A program made the translations under genes and the position numbers. 64,000 bases of DNA from Candidatus Coprenecus pullicola (GTDB taxonomy: Bacteria; Bacteroidota; Bacteroidia; Bacteroidales; UBA932). This document shows positions 39,961 to 50,445 of the stretch, in pieces. The notes below the pieces were generated by a model. That model searched no databases. It had not been told where the DNA came from and was given only the letters and a program-made list of their open reading frames with translations. The stretch is from NCBI GenBank assembly GCA_018711925.1, contig DVHR01000021.1:1-64000 (forward strand), read 5' to 3'. Within the stretch, counting starts at the first letter, position 1. The number at the start of each line of letters is the position of its first letter.

Positions 39961-41061
39961 ATGGATACACTGTATTTTCTGCAACATTACTGGTGGGCGC
40001 TGGTGGCCCTCCTCGGCGCTATTCTGGTATTCCTGCTCTTCGTGCAGGGAGCCCAGGGACTGCTGCTGCGCACGGCATCTTCGGAGGATGAGAAGGATTT
40101 GGTAGTAAAATACGCGGGACACAAATGGGAAATAACCTTCACGACTCTCGTGACATTCGGAGGTGCCGCCTTCGCTTCCTTCCCTCTGTTCTATTCCACC
40201 AGTTTCGGCGGAGCCTACTGGCTGTGGATCTGCATTCTGCTGCTCTTCGTGATTCAGGCATTCTCCTTCGAATACCGCAAGGCAGCCGGCAATATCTTCG
40301 GAGCCAGAACATTTGAGATATTCCTCTTCCTCAACGGAGCATTGGGAACTTTCCTGCTCGGAGTGGCCGTCGGAACATTCTTCACCGGAGGAGCCTTTAC
40401 CGTGGACAAGGTCTCCATCACCGATGCTGCCTCTCCCGCTATTTCTACCTGGGCCAACGGCTGGCACGGCCTGGACGCCCTCGCCAATCCGATGAACCTG
40501 CTTCTCGGTGTGGTGGTATTCCTTGCAGCCCGCACTTTAGGCCTGCTCTACCTGCTGACCAAGCCGGACGTCGGCGCATTTGCGGATAAATGCCGCAGGC
40601 GGCTGATGATCACCGCTCCCGCCTTCGTCCTGACATTCGTGGCCTTCGTTCTGTGGCTCTTCCTCAGGACCGGCTACGCGATGGATCCAGCGACAGGCGC
40701 AATATCTGCCGAGCCTTTCAAGTACCTGCACAATATGTTGCATACATGGTGGATAGCCGTGGTATTCCTGCTCGGTGTAGTCCTCGTCCTGGCAGGTCTC
40801 GGAAGGCATTTCCTCGGAAAGGGCGTCAGACAGAATTTCTACATCGTGGGCACGGGCGCACTGCTCGCAGTCTGGGCCGTCCTGCTCATAGCCGGCTTCA
40901 ACGATACCGCCTATTATGTCTCTACGGTGGACGTACAGGATTCCCTGACCCTTTACAACAGCTCGTCCAGCCTCTTCACGCTTAAAGTCATGGCGTGGGT
41001 GTCCATAGCGATACCTTTCGTGATAGCCTACATCGTATGGATGTGGCGTAAGATGAGGTAG
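39961..41061 (+). CDS. cydB: Cytochrome bd ubiquinol oxidase subunit II
   Basis: Directly after cydA; multi-TM CydB-like sequence. Confidence 0.94.
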   Translation: MDTLYFLQHYWWALVALLGAILVFLLFVQGAQGLLLRTASSEDEKDLVVKYAGHKWEITFTTLVTFGGAAFASFPLFYSTSFGGAYWLWICILLLFVIQAFSFEYRKAAGNIFGARTFEIFLFLNGALGTFLLGVAVGTFFTGGAFTVDKVSITDAASPAISTWANGWHGLDALANPMNLLLGVVVFLAARTLGLLYLLTKPDVGAFADKCRRRLMITAPAFVLTFVAFVLWLFLRTGYAMDPATGAISAEPFKYLHNMLHTWWIAVVFLLGVVLVLAGLGRHFLGKGVRQNFYIVGTGALLAVWAVLLIAGFNDTAYYVSTVDVQDSLTLYNSSSSLFTLKVMAWVSIAIPFVIAYIVWMWRKMR

Positions 41062-41090
41062 ACAACAGACAGCGTCAAGCAGTAAAATAA

Positions 41091-41123
41091 AAATCCCGGC
41101 CACATCGATGCGGTCGGGATTTT
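41091..41123. terminator. Bidirectional terminator between cydB and convergent M6 protease
   Basis: AAATCCCGGCCACATCGATGCGGTCGGGATTTT flanked by A and T runs. Confidence 0.8.
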
Positions 41124-41143
41124 CCATGTATATCAGGAGATGA

Positions 41144-42994
41144 TTACTGAACGTTCAGTTTGGTGGTGATGGTCTCTGTTGACTCGTCGCTGTATGTCAG
41201 GACAGCCTGGACAGTGTGCTCACCTGCGGACAGATTGATGGATGAGACGCTGGAGTCTTGTTCTACGTCATCGAAGAACCATACTACCTCAATAGGAGAA
41301 TTGTTGCTTACAGTCAACTTGAACTCAAACTCTTCTCCGGCGCTGTATGTGGCCTTTCTGTCAATGGCGTTGACGCCGGCATCTAAAAACTCATCAATAA
41401 TAGTGCCGCCTGCAAGACAGGTGAGCATCAGAGTGGCATTGCTGCCGTTGTGGCTGATATTGGTGAGGTTGTATCCGGTAACATCTCCGTCCCAGTCTAG
41501 TGCGGCTGGACTGGATGAAGATGAGAATTCACTTTTTCCAGAACTTCCTGCGTATAATAAGCCTGCTATAGTGTATGAGTCATTGCCGTTCGTGTTGCCA
41601 TTGGCCTCAATCAGGTCATAGCATTCATGATCGGCAAATGCATTAACTTGATTGGTGATGTCCCAATATCTCAGGTATTGGCTTCTGCGGTCTACATGGT
41701 ATATAGCGACTCCTTGGTCACCGATGAATCTGTCCCAACCGGTGCCGTTCCTGTACTCGTATACGTAGAACTCTCCTTCGATTGGTCCGTCAGACTCGCT
41801 CTTGTTCTTGGTAGGGGTCATGTAGGCTTCATTATCCTGGATAGGATTGAGGGTCTTGATTCCGGACTCTGTCCATTCAGTGAGTTCAATCCAGCCCAGG
41901 ATAGCTCTTTCCAGTCCACCTAAGTACGGGGGAGTACGGCCTTCGTTGAGGTAGGAGCCATTGTTCATAAGCGACAGGACTCCAGGGCCTGGAGCATAGC
42001 CGTTCTGCTCACCATCAGTATCATACATGTCAGGCAGGCCGATTACATGACCGAACTCGTGGGTGAAAGTACCTATGCCGGCCATGTCGGATCCCATATG
42101 GCCCCTGTATTCGGATGTGCAGGCGTATGAGGTGTTGAGATTGACTCCGTCCATAGTCAGTGTACCGACAACGTGTTCGTAAAGTTCCCATTTGTGCGGC
42201 CAGATGCAGTCTCCTCCGGCTCCTTCGGCAGCATTGTGTCCAGCATAGTAGAAGAATATATTGTCCACTACTCCGTTTCCGTCCTGATCATAGTCGGCAA
42301 AATTTATATCAGGATCTGCTACTTTGCAGGCTTCTGCCAGCAGGACTGCAGCCATCTGGTCACCTTTATCGTCTCCGTAAGCGGCGTGATTTCCATTTAC
42401 TTTGAACGGCCCATAGATATCAAAAGTGGGATCAAATTCGCCACCGGAGTTTTCGAAGTAGTAATCGTATGAGGAGCCTGTGCCTCCGTTCTCGCTGTAT
42501 CCTTTCTTGTTGAGCAGGTCGTGGAATGCGTCCTTTGGATTGTCAACGGTAAACTCCAGGTCTGAGAACTCGACCAGCATTACCAGGAACTTATGCTTGC
42601 CTTTAGCCAGGTCGGGGTTGCCGATTCTTGCAACTGATCTTTTTATCTGGGCGGCGGCTATCGCTGCCTGGGGAGGACGTACCGTATTGCCGGAAGTCGA
42701 TGCTGCAAAAGAGGCAAGGGTGGTGGAAACCCTGTTTCTCGAGATGCTTTTGGTTCCGTCAGAGTTGAATGATGCGTAGTAGTAAAATCCGTCAGGTCCT
42801 TTCTCAACCAGGCGGTTGCCGGCAGTCGTCCAGTTCAGGAACTCGTCACCGTGAATCTGGATGGTAATGGTGGTGCCGTCCGGCTGGGTGACCTTGATTG
42901 GATAGGGGTAAGCCTTTACGGCGTATGCTGCGGTCGCGGTGCAGGCCAGAAAACCGAGCGCAAGCAGTATCTTTGTGAAAAATCTAGTGCTCAT
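41144..42994 (-). CDS. M6-family (immune inhibitor A-like) metalloprotease, secreted
   Basis: FTHEFGHVIGLPDMYD zinc motif; signal peptide ILLALGFLACTATAAYA. Confidence 0.9.
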   Translation of the reverse strand: MSTRFFTKILLALGFLACTATAAYAVKAYPYPIKVTQPDGTTITIQIHGDEFLNWTTAGNRLVEKGPDGFYYYASFNSDGTKSISRNRVSTTLASFAASTSGNTVRPPQAAIAAAQIKRSVARIGNPDLAKGKHKFLVMLVEFSDLEFTVDNPKDAFHDLLNKKGYSENGGTGSSYDYYFENSGGEFDPTFDIYGPFKVNGNHAAYGDDKGDQMAAVLLAEACKVADPDINFADYDQDGNGVVDNIFFYYAGHNAAEGAGGDCIWPHKWELYEHVVGTLTMDGVNLNTSYACTSEYRGHMGSDMAGIGTFTHEFGHVIGLPDMYDTDGEQNGYAPGPGVLSLMNNGSYLNEGRTPPYLGGLERAILGWIELTEWTESGIKTLNPIQDNEAYMTPTKNKSESDGPIEGEFYVYEYRNGTGWDRFIGDQGVAIYHVDRRSQYLRYWDITNQVNAFADHECYDLIEANGNTNGNDSYTIAGLLYAGSSGKSEFSSSSSPAALDWDGDVTGYNLTNISHNGSNATLMLTCLAGGTIIDEFLDAGVNAIDRKATYSAGEEFEFKLTVSNNSPIEVVWFFDDVEQDSSVSSINLSAGEHTVQAVLTYSDESTETITTKLNVQ

Positions 42995-42997
42995 GAG

Positions 42998-43702
42998 TTA
43001 TTCTTTTGTAATTATTATACCGAATCTGTTGAGGGAGTTATACAGCCATATCTTATTTCCATCTATTTTTTCTACAACATAGGTTTCGAAAAAGTTGGAA
43101 TTAAGTTCTGTAGTTACATTCTGCTGCAGTCCGATGGATGCCGTAGAGCCTGCCTCAAGGTTTACCGGAATACTCCTTGCCGTAAAGAACAGGTTGGGGT
43201 CAATTGATATGAGTTTGTAATCGTAGCTCAAACCCTTGGCGTATGAGCGGACGGCATACTGGTTCGTGAACTCCTGATAGGAGAAACTGTCAAAAGCTGC
43301 TCCGTACAGTCCTGGCTCGGTCTCCAGCATGAACTCATCGTGGTACAGGTCCTCGCCTGCGGCCTGGGTCACTACCAGGGTGTCCCTTGCGTCCAGACAG
43401 CGGAAGATAATATTGCCGCTACGGGAGACAGTGCCGGTGTTTTCCTCATACTTGAAGGTAAGGGTTCCGCTCTGGTAGGAGTCCTGATCAGGGTCTACGG
43501 AGATCCAGTTGGGAGTGTTGACAGTAAAGTCTGCGTTGCTTGTTACATCAACAGAGAAGCTGCCGCTGGCGGCCTCTACTGTCTGTTCATTGATGGACAG
43601 ACTTATGGAGCCCATATCCGTCTTTGTGTCATCCTTGCAGGAAGCAAGTATGAATGCGGATGCGGCTGCAATCATTAACAGGTAGATTGGTTTGTTGTTC
43701 AT
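42998..43702 (-). CDS. BACON-domain lipoprotein
   Basis: Lipobox FILASCKDDTKTD; SGSFSVDVTSNADFTVNTPNWISV...LVVTQAAG typical of BACON. Confidence 0.8.
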   Translation of the reverse strand: MNNKPIYLLMIAAASAFILASCKDDTKTDMGSISLSINEQTVEAASGSFSVDVTSNADFTVNTPNWISVDPDQDSYQSGTLTFKYEENTGTVSRSGNIIFRCLDARDTLVVTQAAGEDLYHDEFMLETEPGLYGAAFDSFSYQEFTNQYAVRSYAKGLSYDYKLISIDPNLFFTARSIPVNLEAGSTASIGLQQNVTTELNSNFFETYVVEKIDGNKIWLYNSLNRFGIIITKE

Positions 43703-43734
43703 CAGGTTGCAAATAATTATTAGTGATTATCGTG

Positions 43735-46557
43735 TTATTTTACAGTAGGGACGAGGTTCCGGTCACCGTAGCCGTTATCTACTCTCGCGCAGGCGGGCCA
43801 GAACTTGTTGTCGCGGATCCACTCAAGGGGATAGGCGGCCTCCTCGCGGGGGTAGGGATGGCTCCAGGAGTCAGAGCAAACCTCCTCGGCGGTGTGAGGT
43901 GCCATCTTCACGACGTTGTCGGTCTTGTCGGCCTTGCCGGCCTTGATGGCCTCGCACTCCCGTTTGATGCTGAACATGGCGTCCACGAAGCGGTCGAGCT
44001 CCTCGAGGGACTCGCTCTCGGTGGGCTCTACCATCAGTGTCTCGTGTACGGGGAAGGAGAGTGTGGGAGCATGGAAGCCGTAGTCCATCAGACGTTTGGC
44101 GATGTCTGTGGCGTCCACTCCGTAGTCAGCCTTGAAGTTCTGCAGGTCTACGATGCACTCGTGGGCTACGCGTCCGGTGACTCCGGTGTAGTAGATGTTG
44201 AACTCCTTTGACAGGCGGGATGCGAGATAGTTGGCGTTTACTATGGCCATCTCGGTGGCCTTGCGCAGTCCGTCAGGACCGAGCAGCTTGATGTAGGCGT
44301 GGGTGATGGGGGCGAGCAGGGGGCTGCCGTAGGGAGCAGACGCCACTGCTGTCACGCCGTGACCGCCGCACTGGGGCATTACGGGATGTCCTGGTACGTA
44401 GGGAGACAGATGGGCTGCCACGCAGATGGCGCCTACACCTGGACCGCCGCCGCCGTGAGGCATCGCGAAGGTCTTGTGCAGGTTGAGGTGGCATACGTCG
44501 GCTCCGATGAAACCGGGGTTGGTGATGCCTACCTGACCGTTCATGTTGGCTCCGTCCATGTAGACCTGACCTCCGTTCTCATGTATGATATTGCATATCT
44601 CGCGGATCTTGACCTCGAATACTCCGTGGGTCGAAGGATAGGTGATCATGATGCCGGCGAGGCTGTCCTTGTTGGCCTCGGCCTTCTGGCGCAGCTCGTC
44701 CACGTTGATGTTGCCGTGCTCGTCGCAGCCTACCAGGACGATGTTGAATCCGGCCATGGCGGCGCTGGCGGGGTTGGTTCCGTGAGCCGAGGTGGGGATG
44801 ATGACGGTGTTGCGCGCGCCCTGGCCCTGTGCCTCGAGGTAGCGGCGGATGGTCATCAGGCCGGCGTACTCTCCTGCGGCACCGGAGTTGGGCTGCAGGG
44901 AGCAGCGGTTGAAGCCGGTAATGACGCAGAGGTCATGCTCGAGCTCGGAGAGTATCTGGTTGTAGCCCTCTGTCTGCCATGTGGGGGCGAAGGGATGCAC
45001 GTCGGTGAGCTCGCTCCAGCTCAGGGGCAGCATCTCCGCTGCGGCGTTGAGCTTCATGGTGCAGGAGCCCAGAGGTATCATGGAGTGGGTCAGCGAGATA
45101 TCCTTGCGCTCGAGTTTCTTGATGTAGCGCATCATCTCGGTCTCGGAATGATAGCGGTTGAAGACGCTCTCGGTAAGGATGGCGCTCTCCCTCTGCATGG
45201 GCACGGGGTATTCGGTGCCACGGGCGCACTCGGCTGCCACGCCGAAGATGCCGGCTATCTTTACGGCCTCGGCGCAGTCGGAGAGCTCGTCGAAGGAGAT
45301 CTGTATGGTCTGGTCATCGGGATAGTAGAAATTGATGCCTGCCGCCTCTGCCTTCTCGCGGATCTCGCCTGCGTTGACGTTCAGGATGCGGATAGTGTCG
45401 AAGAAGCTCTCATTGGCAAGAGTATATCCGCCCTTGCGCAGCAGGTCTGCTACGGCATGGGCATAGTTGAAGGCGTTCATCGCGATCTCGCGGATGCCCT
45501 CGGGGCCGTGGTATGCGGCGTACATGCCGGACATCACAGCCATCAGGGCTGTGGCCGTGCAGATGTTGGATGTGGCTCTTTCTCTCTTGATGTGCTGCTC
45601 GCGGGTCTGGAGAGCCAGACGGAAAGCGGGCTTGCCGAGACGGTCTATGGACACGCCGATGATACGGCCGGGAATATTTCTCTTATACTGGTCGCGGGTG
45701 GCCATCCAGCCAGCTGTAGGACCACCGTAACCCATGCCGAGTCCGAATCTCTGGGCTGTGCCGACAGCCACGTCAGCGCCCCATGCGGCGGGCTCCTTCA
45801 TGACTGCCAGTGCGAGGAGGTCGCAGTGAGCGGCCACGAGCATTCCGGCCTTGTGTGCGGCCTCGCAGAATGCGGTGTAGTCACGCACCTCTCCGTCTGC
45901 GGCAGGATACTGGAGCAGGGCTCCGTAGCACTCAGGGTCGAATCCGGCTGCGAGCACCTCCTTGTAGTCTCCGACAACTACTTTGATGCCCAGACCTTTG
46001 GCTCTGGTCTCAACTACTGAGAGCACCTGAGGGAATACGTTTTGGTCCACGAAGAAGGTGTTCTTTCCGGCCTTCACCGCGTCACGGGAGCGGAGCTCAT
46101 AGATCATCCTCATGGCCTCGCCTGCGGCAGTGGCGTCGTCCAGCATGGAGCAGTTGGACATGGGGAAGCCGGTCAGGGAGGATATCATGGTCTGGAAGTT
46201 GATGAGCGCTTCCAGACGTCCCTGGGATATCTCTGCCTGATAGGGAGTGTAGGAGGTGTACCACGAAGGGTTCTCGAAGATGTTGCGGGAAATCACCGGC
46301 AGGGATGCGGTGCCGTAGAACCCGAGTCCTATCATGGACCTGAATTTCTTATTTTTTGAGGCAATCTCTTTCAGACGTCCCAGATAGGCGTACTCGGATA
46401 CGTGCCCGTCCAGTTTGAGAGGCTCGTGGAGCAGTATATCTGCGGGAATGGTCTGACGGATGAGCTCGTCTATGGAACTGACTCCGATGACATCCAGCAT
46501 CTGTTTGATCTGTGACTGTCTCGGCCCATTGTGTCTGTCTACAAAATTGAGTGGCAT
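43735..46557 (-). CDS. gcvP: Glycine dehydrogenase (aminomethyl-transferring), P protein
   Basis: FVDRHNGPRQSQIKQMLDVIG; HLNLHKTFAMPHGGGGPGVGAI (PLP Lys). Confidence 0.98.
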   Translation of the reverse strand: MPLNFVDRHNGPRQSQIKQMLDVIGVSSIDELIRQTIPADILLHEPLKLDGHVSEYAYLGRLKEIASKNKKFRSMIGLGFYGTASLPVISRNIFENPSWYTSYTPYQAEISQGRLEALINFQTMISSLTGFPMSNCSMLDDATAAGEAMRMIYELRSRDAVKAGKNTFFVDQNVFPQVLSVVETRAKGLGIKVVVGDYKEVLAAGFDPECYGALLQYPAADGEVRDYTAFCEAAHKAGMLVAAHCDLLALAVMKEPAAWGADVAVGTAQRFGLGMGYGGPTAGWMATRDQYKRNIPGRIIGVSIDRLGKPAFRLALQTREQHIKRERATSNICTATALMAVMSGMYAAYHGPEGIREIAMNAFNYAHAVADLLRKGGYTLANESFFDTIRILNVNAGEIREKAEAAGINFYYPDDQTIQISFDELSDCAEAVKIAGIFGVAAECARGTEYPVPMQRESAILTESVFNRYHSETEMMRYIKKLERKDISLTHSMIPLGSCTMKLNAAAEMLPLSWSELTDVHPFAPTWQTEGYNQILSELEHDLCVITGFNRCSLQPNSGAAGEYAGLMTIRRYLEAQGQGARNTVIIPTSAHGTNPASAAMAGFNIVLVGCDEHGNINVDELRQKAEANKDSLAGIMITYPSTHGVFEVKIREICNIIHENGGQVYMDGANMNGQVGITNPGFIGADVCHLNLHKTFAMPHGGGGPGVGAICVAAHLSPYVPGHPVMPQCGGHGVTAVASAPYGSPLLAPITHAYIKLLGPDGLRKATEMAIVNANYLASRLSKEFNIYYTGVTGRVAHECIVDLQNFKADYGVDATDIAKRLMDYGFHAPTLSFPVHETLMVEPTESESLEELDRFVDAMFSIKRECEAIKAGKADKTDNVVKMAPHTAEEVCSDSWSHPYPREEAAYPLEWIRDNKFWPACARVDNGYGDRNLVPTVK

Positions 46558-46613
46558 GGTATATTTTACTTTTGTTGATATCTAACGAACCCCAAAAGTA
46601 AAAATTTTTTTTA

Positions 46614-48047
46614 TTACTTCCACCTTTCTAGGTCAAATCTGATGTAAATAAATAGCAAAATTGTGAAAGTTAAAAATGATGATCCGCCGTAACTAATTAA
46701 AGGTAAGGGGATTCCGATGACCGGCATAATGCCTGTGGTCATGCCTATGTTGACAAAGACATGCATGAAAAGATAGGAGGCGACGCAGTATCCGTAGACT
46801 CTTATGCTCCTGTCTTTCTGTCGCTCAGCAGTGGTGACTATGCGCATGATCATGATGAGGAAGACGGCCAGTACGGCAATGCTGCCGACAAAGCCCCATT
46901 CCTCGCCGATAGTGCAGAAGATGAAGTCGGTGCTCTGCTCCGGAACGAAATTGAACTTGGTCTGCGTGCCTTGCAGGAAACCCTTGCCTGTGAGTCCGCC
47001 GGAGCCGATGGCTATCCTGGACTGGTTGACGTTGTAGCCTGCTCCCATCGGGTCCTCGGATATGCCCAGCAGGTTCTCGATGCGGTCGCGGTGGTGGGGC
47101 TTGAGCACGTTGTGGAATATGAAGTCCACGGAGAATATCAGGGCGACGGATACTGCGGGGATGAGGAGGAACCTTGCCCAGCCCCGGATTTTCTTCCGGA
47201 TGCAGATGGCGGCCATGACAGCGGCTGCGATGACCATGAGGCCCAGAATCCAGTATTCCGGAGCCGGGAGATGAAGGCTTGCGACGGATTCAATTCTGAG
47301 CAGGCGGGGAATAAAGGCTGCTGCCGTGATGGCTGCAGCCGATATGACGGCGGCCCGTATCCGGTGTCTGGATGCCACGACTATCGTCGCGCAGGTGACG
47401 CCTGCGGTGATGAGCATGGAGACTGACGGTGAGAATCTAAGTGTTATGAGGAACAGCAGTATCGCCAGCCCGGCGAATCCGAGAAATTTTCCGGGAAGTC
47501 CCTCCCTGTAGAGCACGAAGACCAGAGAGCAGTAGACCAGAACAGTGCCCACGTCCGGTTCCAGAACTATGAGGCCGACCGGAACGACTATTACGGCCGC
47601 TACTTTCAGGAAATCCTCAGTGTTGGCCACTTTGAATCCGTAGCTCCCCATAATCCGGGAGAGACACAGGGCCGTGGCTATCTTGGAGAACTCGGAAGGC
47701 TGGATGGCGAAGCCTCCGGGCAGGGTCAGCCATGACCGGGAGCCGTTGACCTCGTGTCCGAACAGCAGCACGGCTGCCAGCATCAGTATGGACAGCCCGT
47801 AAAGCGGCCACGATACGGTCCGCCAGAAACGGCTGCCGAGCACGAAAATGATGACAAAGGCGGTTACGACGGCTATGCCTATCCACATCAGCTGGTTGCC
47901 GCTGCGGGTGGCCAGGGACAGCATGCCTTCCCCGCCCTCGCTGTAAGTGGAGGCGTAGATGTTGAGCCATCCGAACACTGCCAGCAGTATGTAGCACAGA
48001 ATCAGTATCCAGTCCAGTTTGGCGTATATGGTTCTTCCGGGACTCAT
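46614..48047 (-). CDS. rodA: Rod-shape-determining SEDS protein RodA
   Basis: SEDS family TM pattern; GIGSGGLTGKGFLQGTQTKFNFVPEQSTDFIFCTIGEEWGFVGS. Confidence 0.96.
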   Translation of the reverse strand: MSPGRTIYAKLDWILILCYILLAVFGWLNIYASTYSEGGEGMLSLATRSGNQLMWIGIAVVTAFVIIFVLGSRFWRTVSWPLYGLSILMLAAVLLFGHEVNGSRSWLTLPGGFAIQPSEFSKIATALCLSRIMGSYGFKVANTEDFLKVAAVIVVPVGLIVLEPDVGTVLVYCSLVFVLYREGLPGKFLGFAGLAILLFLITLRFSPSVSMLITAGVTCATIVVASRHRIRAAVISAAAITAAAFIPRLLRIESVASLHLPAPEYWILGLMVIAAAVMAAICIRKKIRGWARFLLIPAVSVALIFSVDFIFHNVLKPHHRDRIENLLGISEDPMGAGYNVNQSRIAIGSGGLTGKGFLQGTQTKFNFVPEQSTDFIFCTIGEEWGFVGSIAVLAVFLIMIMRIVTTAERQKDRSIRVYGYCVASYLFMHVFVNIGMTTGIMPVIGIPLPLISYGGSSFLTFTILLFIYIRFDLERWK

Positions 48048-49933
48048 CACTTGTCTTTTTTAGGTGGTACGTAATCGGGACTGGCCGGCACTTTGTGCAG
48101 CAGGCTGGTGTTGAGCATCTTGTCCTCCAGCCATTTGCGGCTCCGGGATATGTCGCCTGTCAGATATTTCTCCACCATGAGGGAGGCAATGGGCGCTGCC
48201 CATGTCGCTCCGAAACCGGCGTTCTCAATGTACACGGCGATGGCTATCTGAGGGTCTTCCCTCGGGGCGAAGCATACGAAGACGGCGTGCTCGTCCCCGT
48301 GCGGATTCTCGGCGGTGCCTGTCTTGCCGCAGATGTCCAGGCTGTCCACTGCCGCTATCGTGGCGGTGGCTCCGCGTCCAGGAGGTGCGTTGACGGCCTG
48401 GTACATGCCCTCCACGACATCCTCGAAATGGCAGGTGTCCACCAGGGTGTAGTGCCTTTCGCGGAATTTTCGGTCGATGGAGTCATTGCCGTGCTGCCGT
48501 ACTATGTGGGGAATGTAGTAGTAGCCCCGGTTGGCGATGGTCGCCGCCAGGTTGGCCAGATGGAGCGGCGTACACCCAAGCTCACCCTGGCCTATGGACA
48601 GGGAAATGACTGAGAGGGCCTTCCATCCGCCTTTTCCGTAGATACGGTCATAGGTCGCTGACGTGGGGACGAATCCGGCAATCTCGGACGGGAAGTCTGA
48701 GCCCAGTCTGGTGCCGAAGCCGAAGCTCTGCACATAGTCGTGCCATTGGTCGAAAGCTTCGGACTGGGACGAGTATTCCGGATTCTCAAGGATGCTTCTT
48801 AAAAGATAGCAGAAATAGGAGTTGCACGAGGCCATGATGGCTTCCGTGAAGTCCACGGGCGACTTGTGGTCGTGGCAGCCCACGTGGATGCCCGGGGCGG
48901 TGAAGCCCATGTGGCACGGATATTCGGTATGGGTGCTTACGACACCTTCCTGTAGTCCTATAAGGGCGTTTACGAGCTTGAACACCGAGCCGGGAGGCTG
49001 GGGGGACATGACGGCCCGGTTGAACATCGGTGTGAAGGGGTCTGAGGCTATCTCGCTGTAATGCTTGTTGATCTCGCCCAGGATGGAGACATCGATGCCG
49101 GGTGAGGACACCATGGACAGGATCTCCCCGGTGGACGGCTCTATGGCGATGACGGAGCCGACTTTATCGCGCATCAGTTCTTCTCCGTAGTTCTGGAGCT
49201 CTGCGTCGATGGTGGATACTACATCCTGACCGGCTGCAGCCGGCTTGTCCATCTCACCGTCCCTGTAGGAGGACTGTATCCGGTTACTTGCGTCGCGCAG
49301 ATAGATGCTGTAGCCTTTGCGGCCTCTCAGCATGTATTCGCAGGTCTGCTCCAGTCCAGTGCGGCCTACGTAGTCCCCGGATTCGTAGTCGGGGTGTTTT
49401 TCCAGAAAGTCCCTGTCTACTTCTGTCACATAGCCCAGCAGATTGCCGCCGGCGTTGTACGGATACATCCTGGTGGTGCGCGGTATGCCGAAGAACTCAG
49501 GGAACTTGTGCCGTACCTCTATGAACCGGCTGTACTGCTCGGGGGAGACCTGGGACAGGAATGTGACGGCCCGGAACCCTATCATGCTGCGGTACATCCG
49601 GTATTCCTGAAACTTGGCTCTTACGTACTCTGGCTTGATGTTGAGTACACTGCAAAGGGCTGCCGTGTCCAGCTCCTTGATATAGCGTGGAGTGACCAGT
49701 ATATCGTAGCTGTTCTTGTTGCCGACGAGCACTTTCCCGTTACGGTCCAGTATGAGGCCCCGGGCCGGATATCTGGTCTGGTAGTAGAGGGCGTTGTTAC
49801 GGGCGCTGACCTTGAAGCTGTTGTCCAGCAGCTGCAGCCGGAACAGCTGGCCGGCCAGGATCAGAAAGGCGATGACCAGTCCGGCTTTAAGATACAGGGT
49901 CCTGTGTCTGTCTCCTCCCTCCATTCCGGTCAT
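48047..49933 (-). CDS. mrdA: Penicillin-binding protein 2
   Basis: SVFK active site in PQPPGSVFKLVNA; KTGTAENPHGDEHAVFV. Confidence 0.96.
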   Translation of the reverse strand: MTGMEGGDRHRTLYLKAGLVIAFLILAGQLFRLQLLDNSFKVSARNNALYYQTRYPARGLILDRNGKVLVGNKNSYDILVTPRYIKELDTAALCSVLNIKPEYVRAKFQEYRMYRSMIGFRAVTFLSQVSPEQYSRFIEVRHKFPEFFGIPRTTRMYPYNAGGNLLGYVTEVDRDFLEKHPDYESGDYVGRTGLEQTCEYMLRGRKGYSIYLRDASNRIQSSYRDGEMDKPAAAGQDVVSTIDAELQNYGEELMRDKVGSVIAIEPSTGEILSMVSSPGIDVSILGEINKHYSEIASDPFTPMFNRAVMSPQPPGSVFKLVNALIGLQEGVVSTHTEYPCHMGFTAPGIHVGCHDHKSPVDFTEAIMASCNSYFCYLLRSILENPEYSSQSEAFDQWHDYVQSFGFGTRLGSDFPSEIAGFVPTSATYDRIYGKGGWKALSVISLSIGQGELGCTPLHLANLAATIANRGYYYIPHIVRQHGNDSIDRKFRERHYTLVDTCHFEDVVEGMYQAVNAPPGRGATATIAAVDSLDICGKTGTAENPHGDEHAVFVCFAPREDPQIAIAVYIENAGFGATWAAPIASLMVEKYLTGDISRSRKWLEDKMLNTSLLHKVPASPDYVPPKKDK

Positions 49934-50445
49934 CTTTTTCTGTTGTCACTGCTGACGGCGAACAGCAGGGTCATAAGAGTCGTATTTACGGCCAAAGAGG
50001 CGCACAGTCTGAGAATACATTGCCAGAATGGCCTGAATCCGGCGCAGTCCAGAAGAATATATGCCAACAGGAATATCAGGCACATCACTGCGGAGTAGAC
50101 TGCGAATTGTCTTATCCCCAGGTCTTCCATGGAGCCTTTCCCGTCTTTGGAAGACGGGTCTTTCGGGACAATGAGGCCCAGTATGGTCTTCCTCAGCAGG
50201 GCTGCTGCGGTAAGTGCCGCTGCGGTGAGTCCCGGTATGCCGTTGCCGAGTATGTCCACCACGAGACCTATGATGAAGGCGGCCAGCATCGCTGGGACTG
50301 TCCCGGTCCTGACGGGAAGCATCAGCAGCGGGAAAACGAACAGCGTGATGTTCAGGTATATGCTTAGATTGACATAGTTGTCCAGAACTCCCTGGGCCAG
50401 GATGAGCAGGATGCTTATGATGATGTATTTCCACGTGCTTCTCAT
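49930..50445 (-). CDS. mreD: Rod shape-determining protein MreD
   Basis: Multi-TM; position between mreC and mrdA; 4-nt overlaps on both sides. Confidence 0.9.
   Translation of the reverse strand: MRSTWKYIIISILLILAQGVLDNYVNLSIYLNITLFVFPLLMLPVRTGTVPAMLAAFIIGLVVDILGNGIPGLTAAALTAAALLRKTILGLIVPKDPSSKDGKGSMEDLGIRQFAVYSAVMCLIFLLAYILLDCAGFRPFWQCILRLCASLAVNTTLMTLLFAVSSDNRKR

Noticed and set aside
44299-46020. 573-aa ORF antisense to gcvP
   Set aside because: Lies entirely opposite a clear gcvP; low-complexity G/V/H/L-rich translation typical of shadow ORFs in GC3-rich genes.
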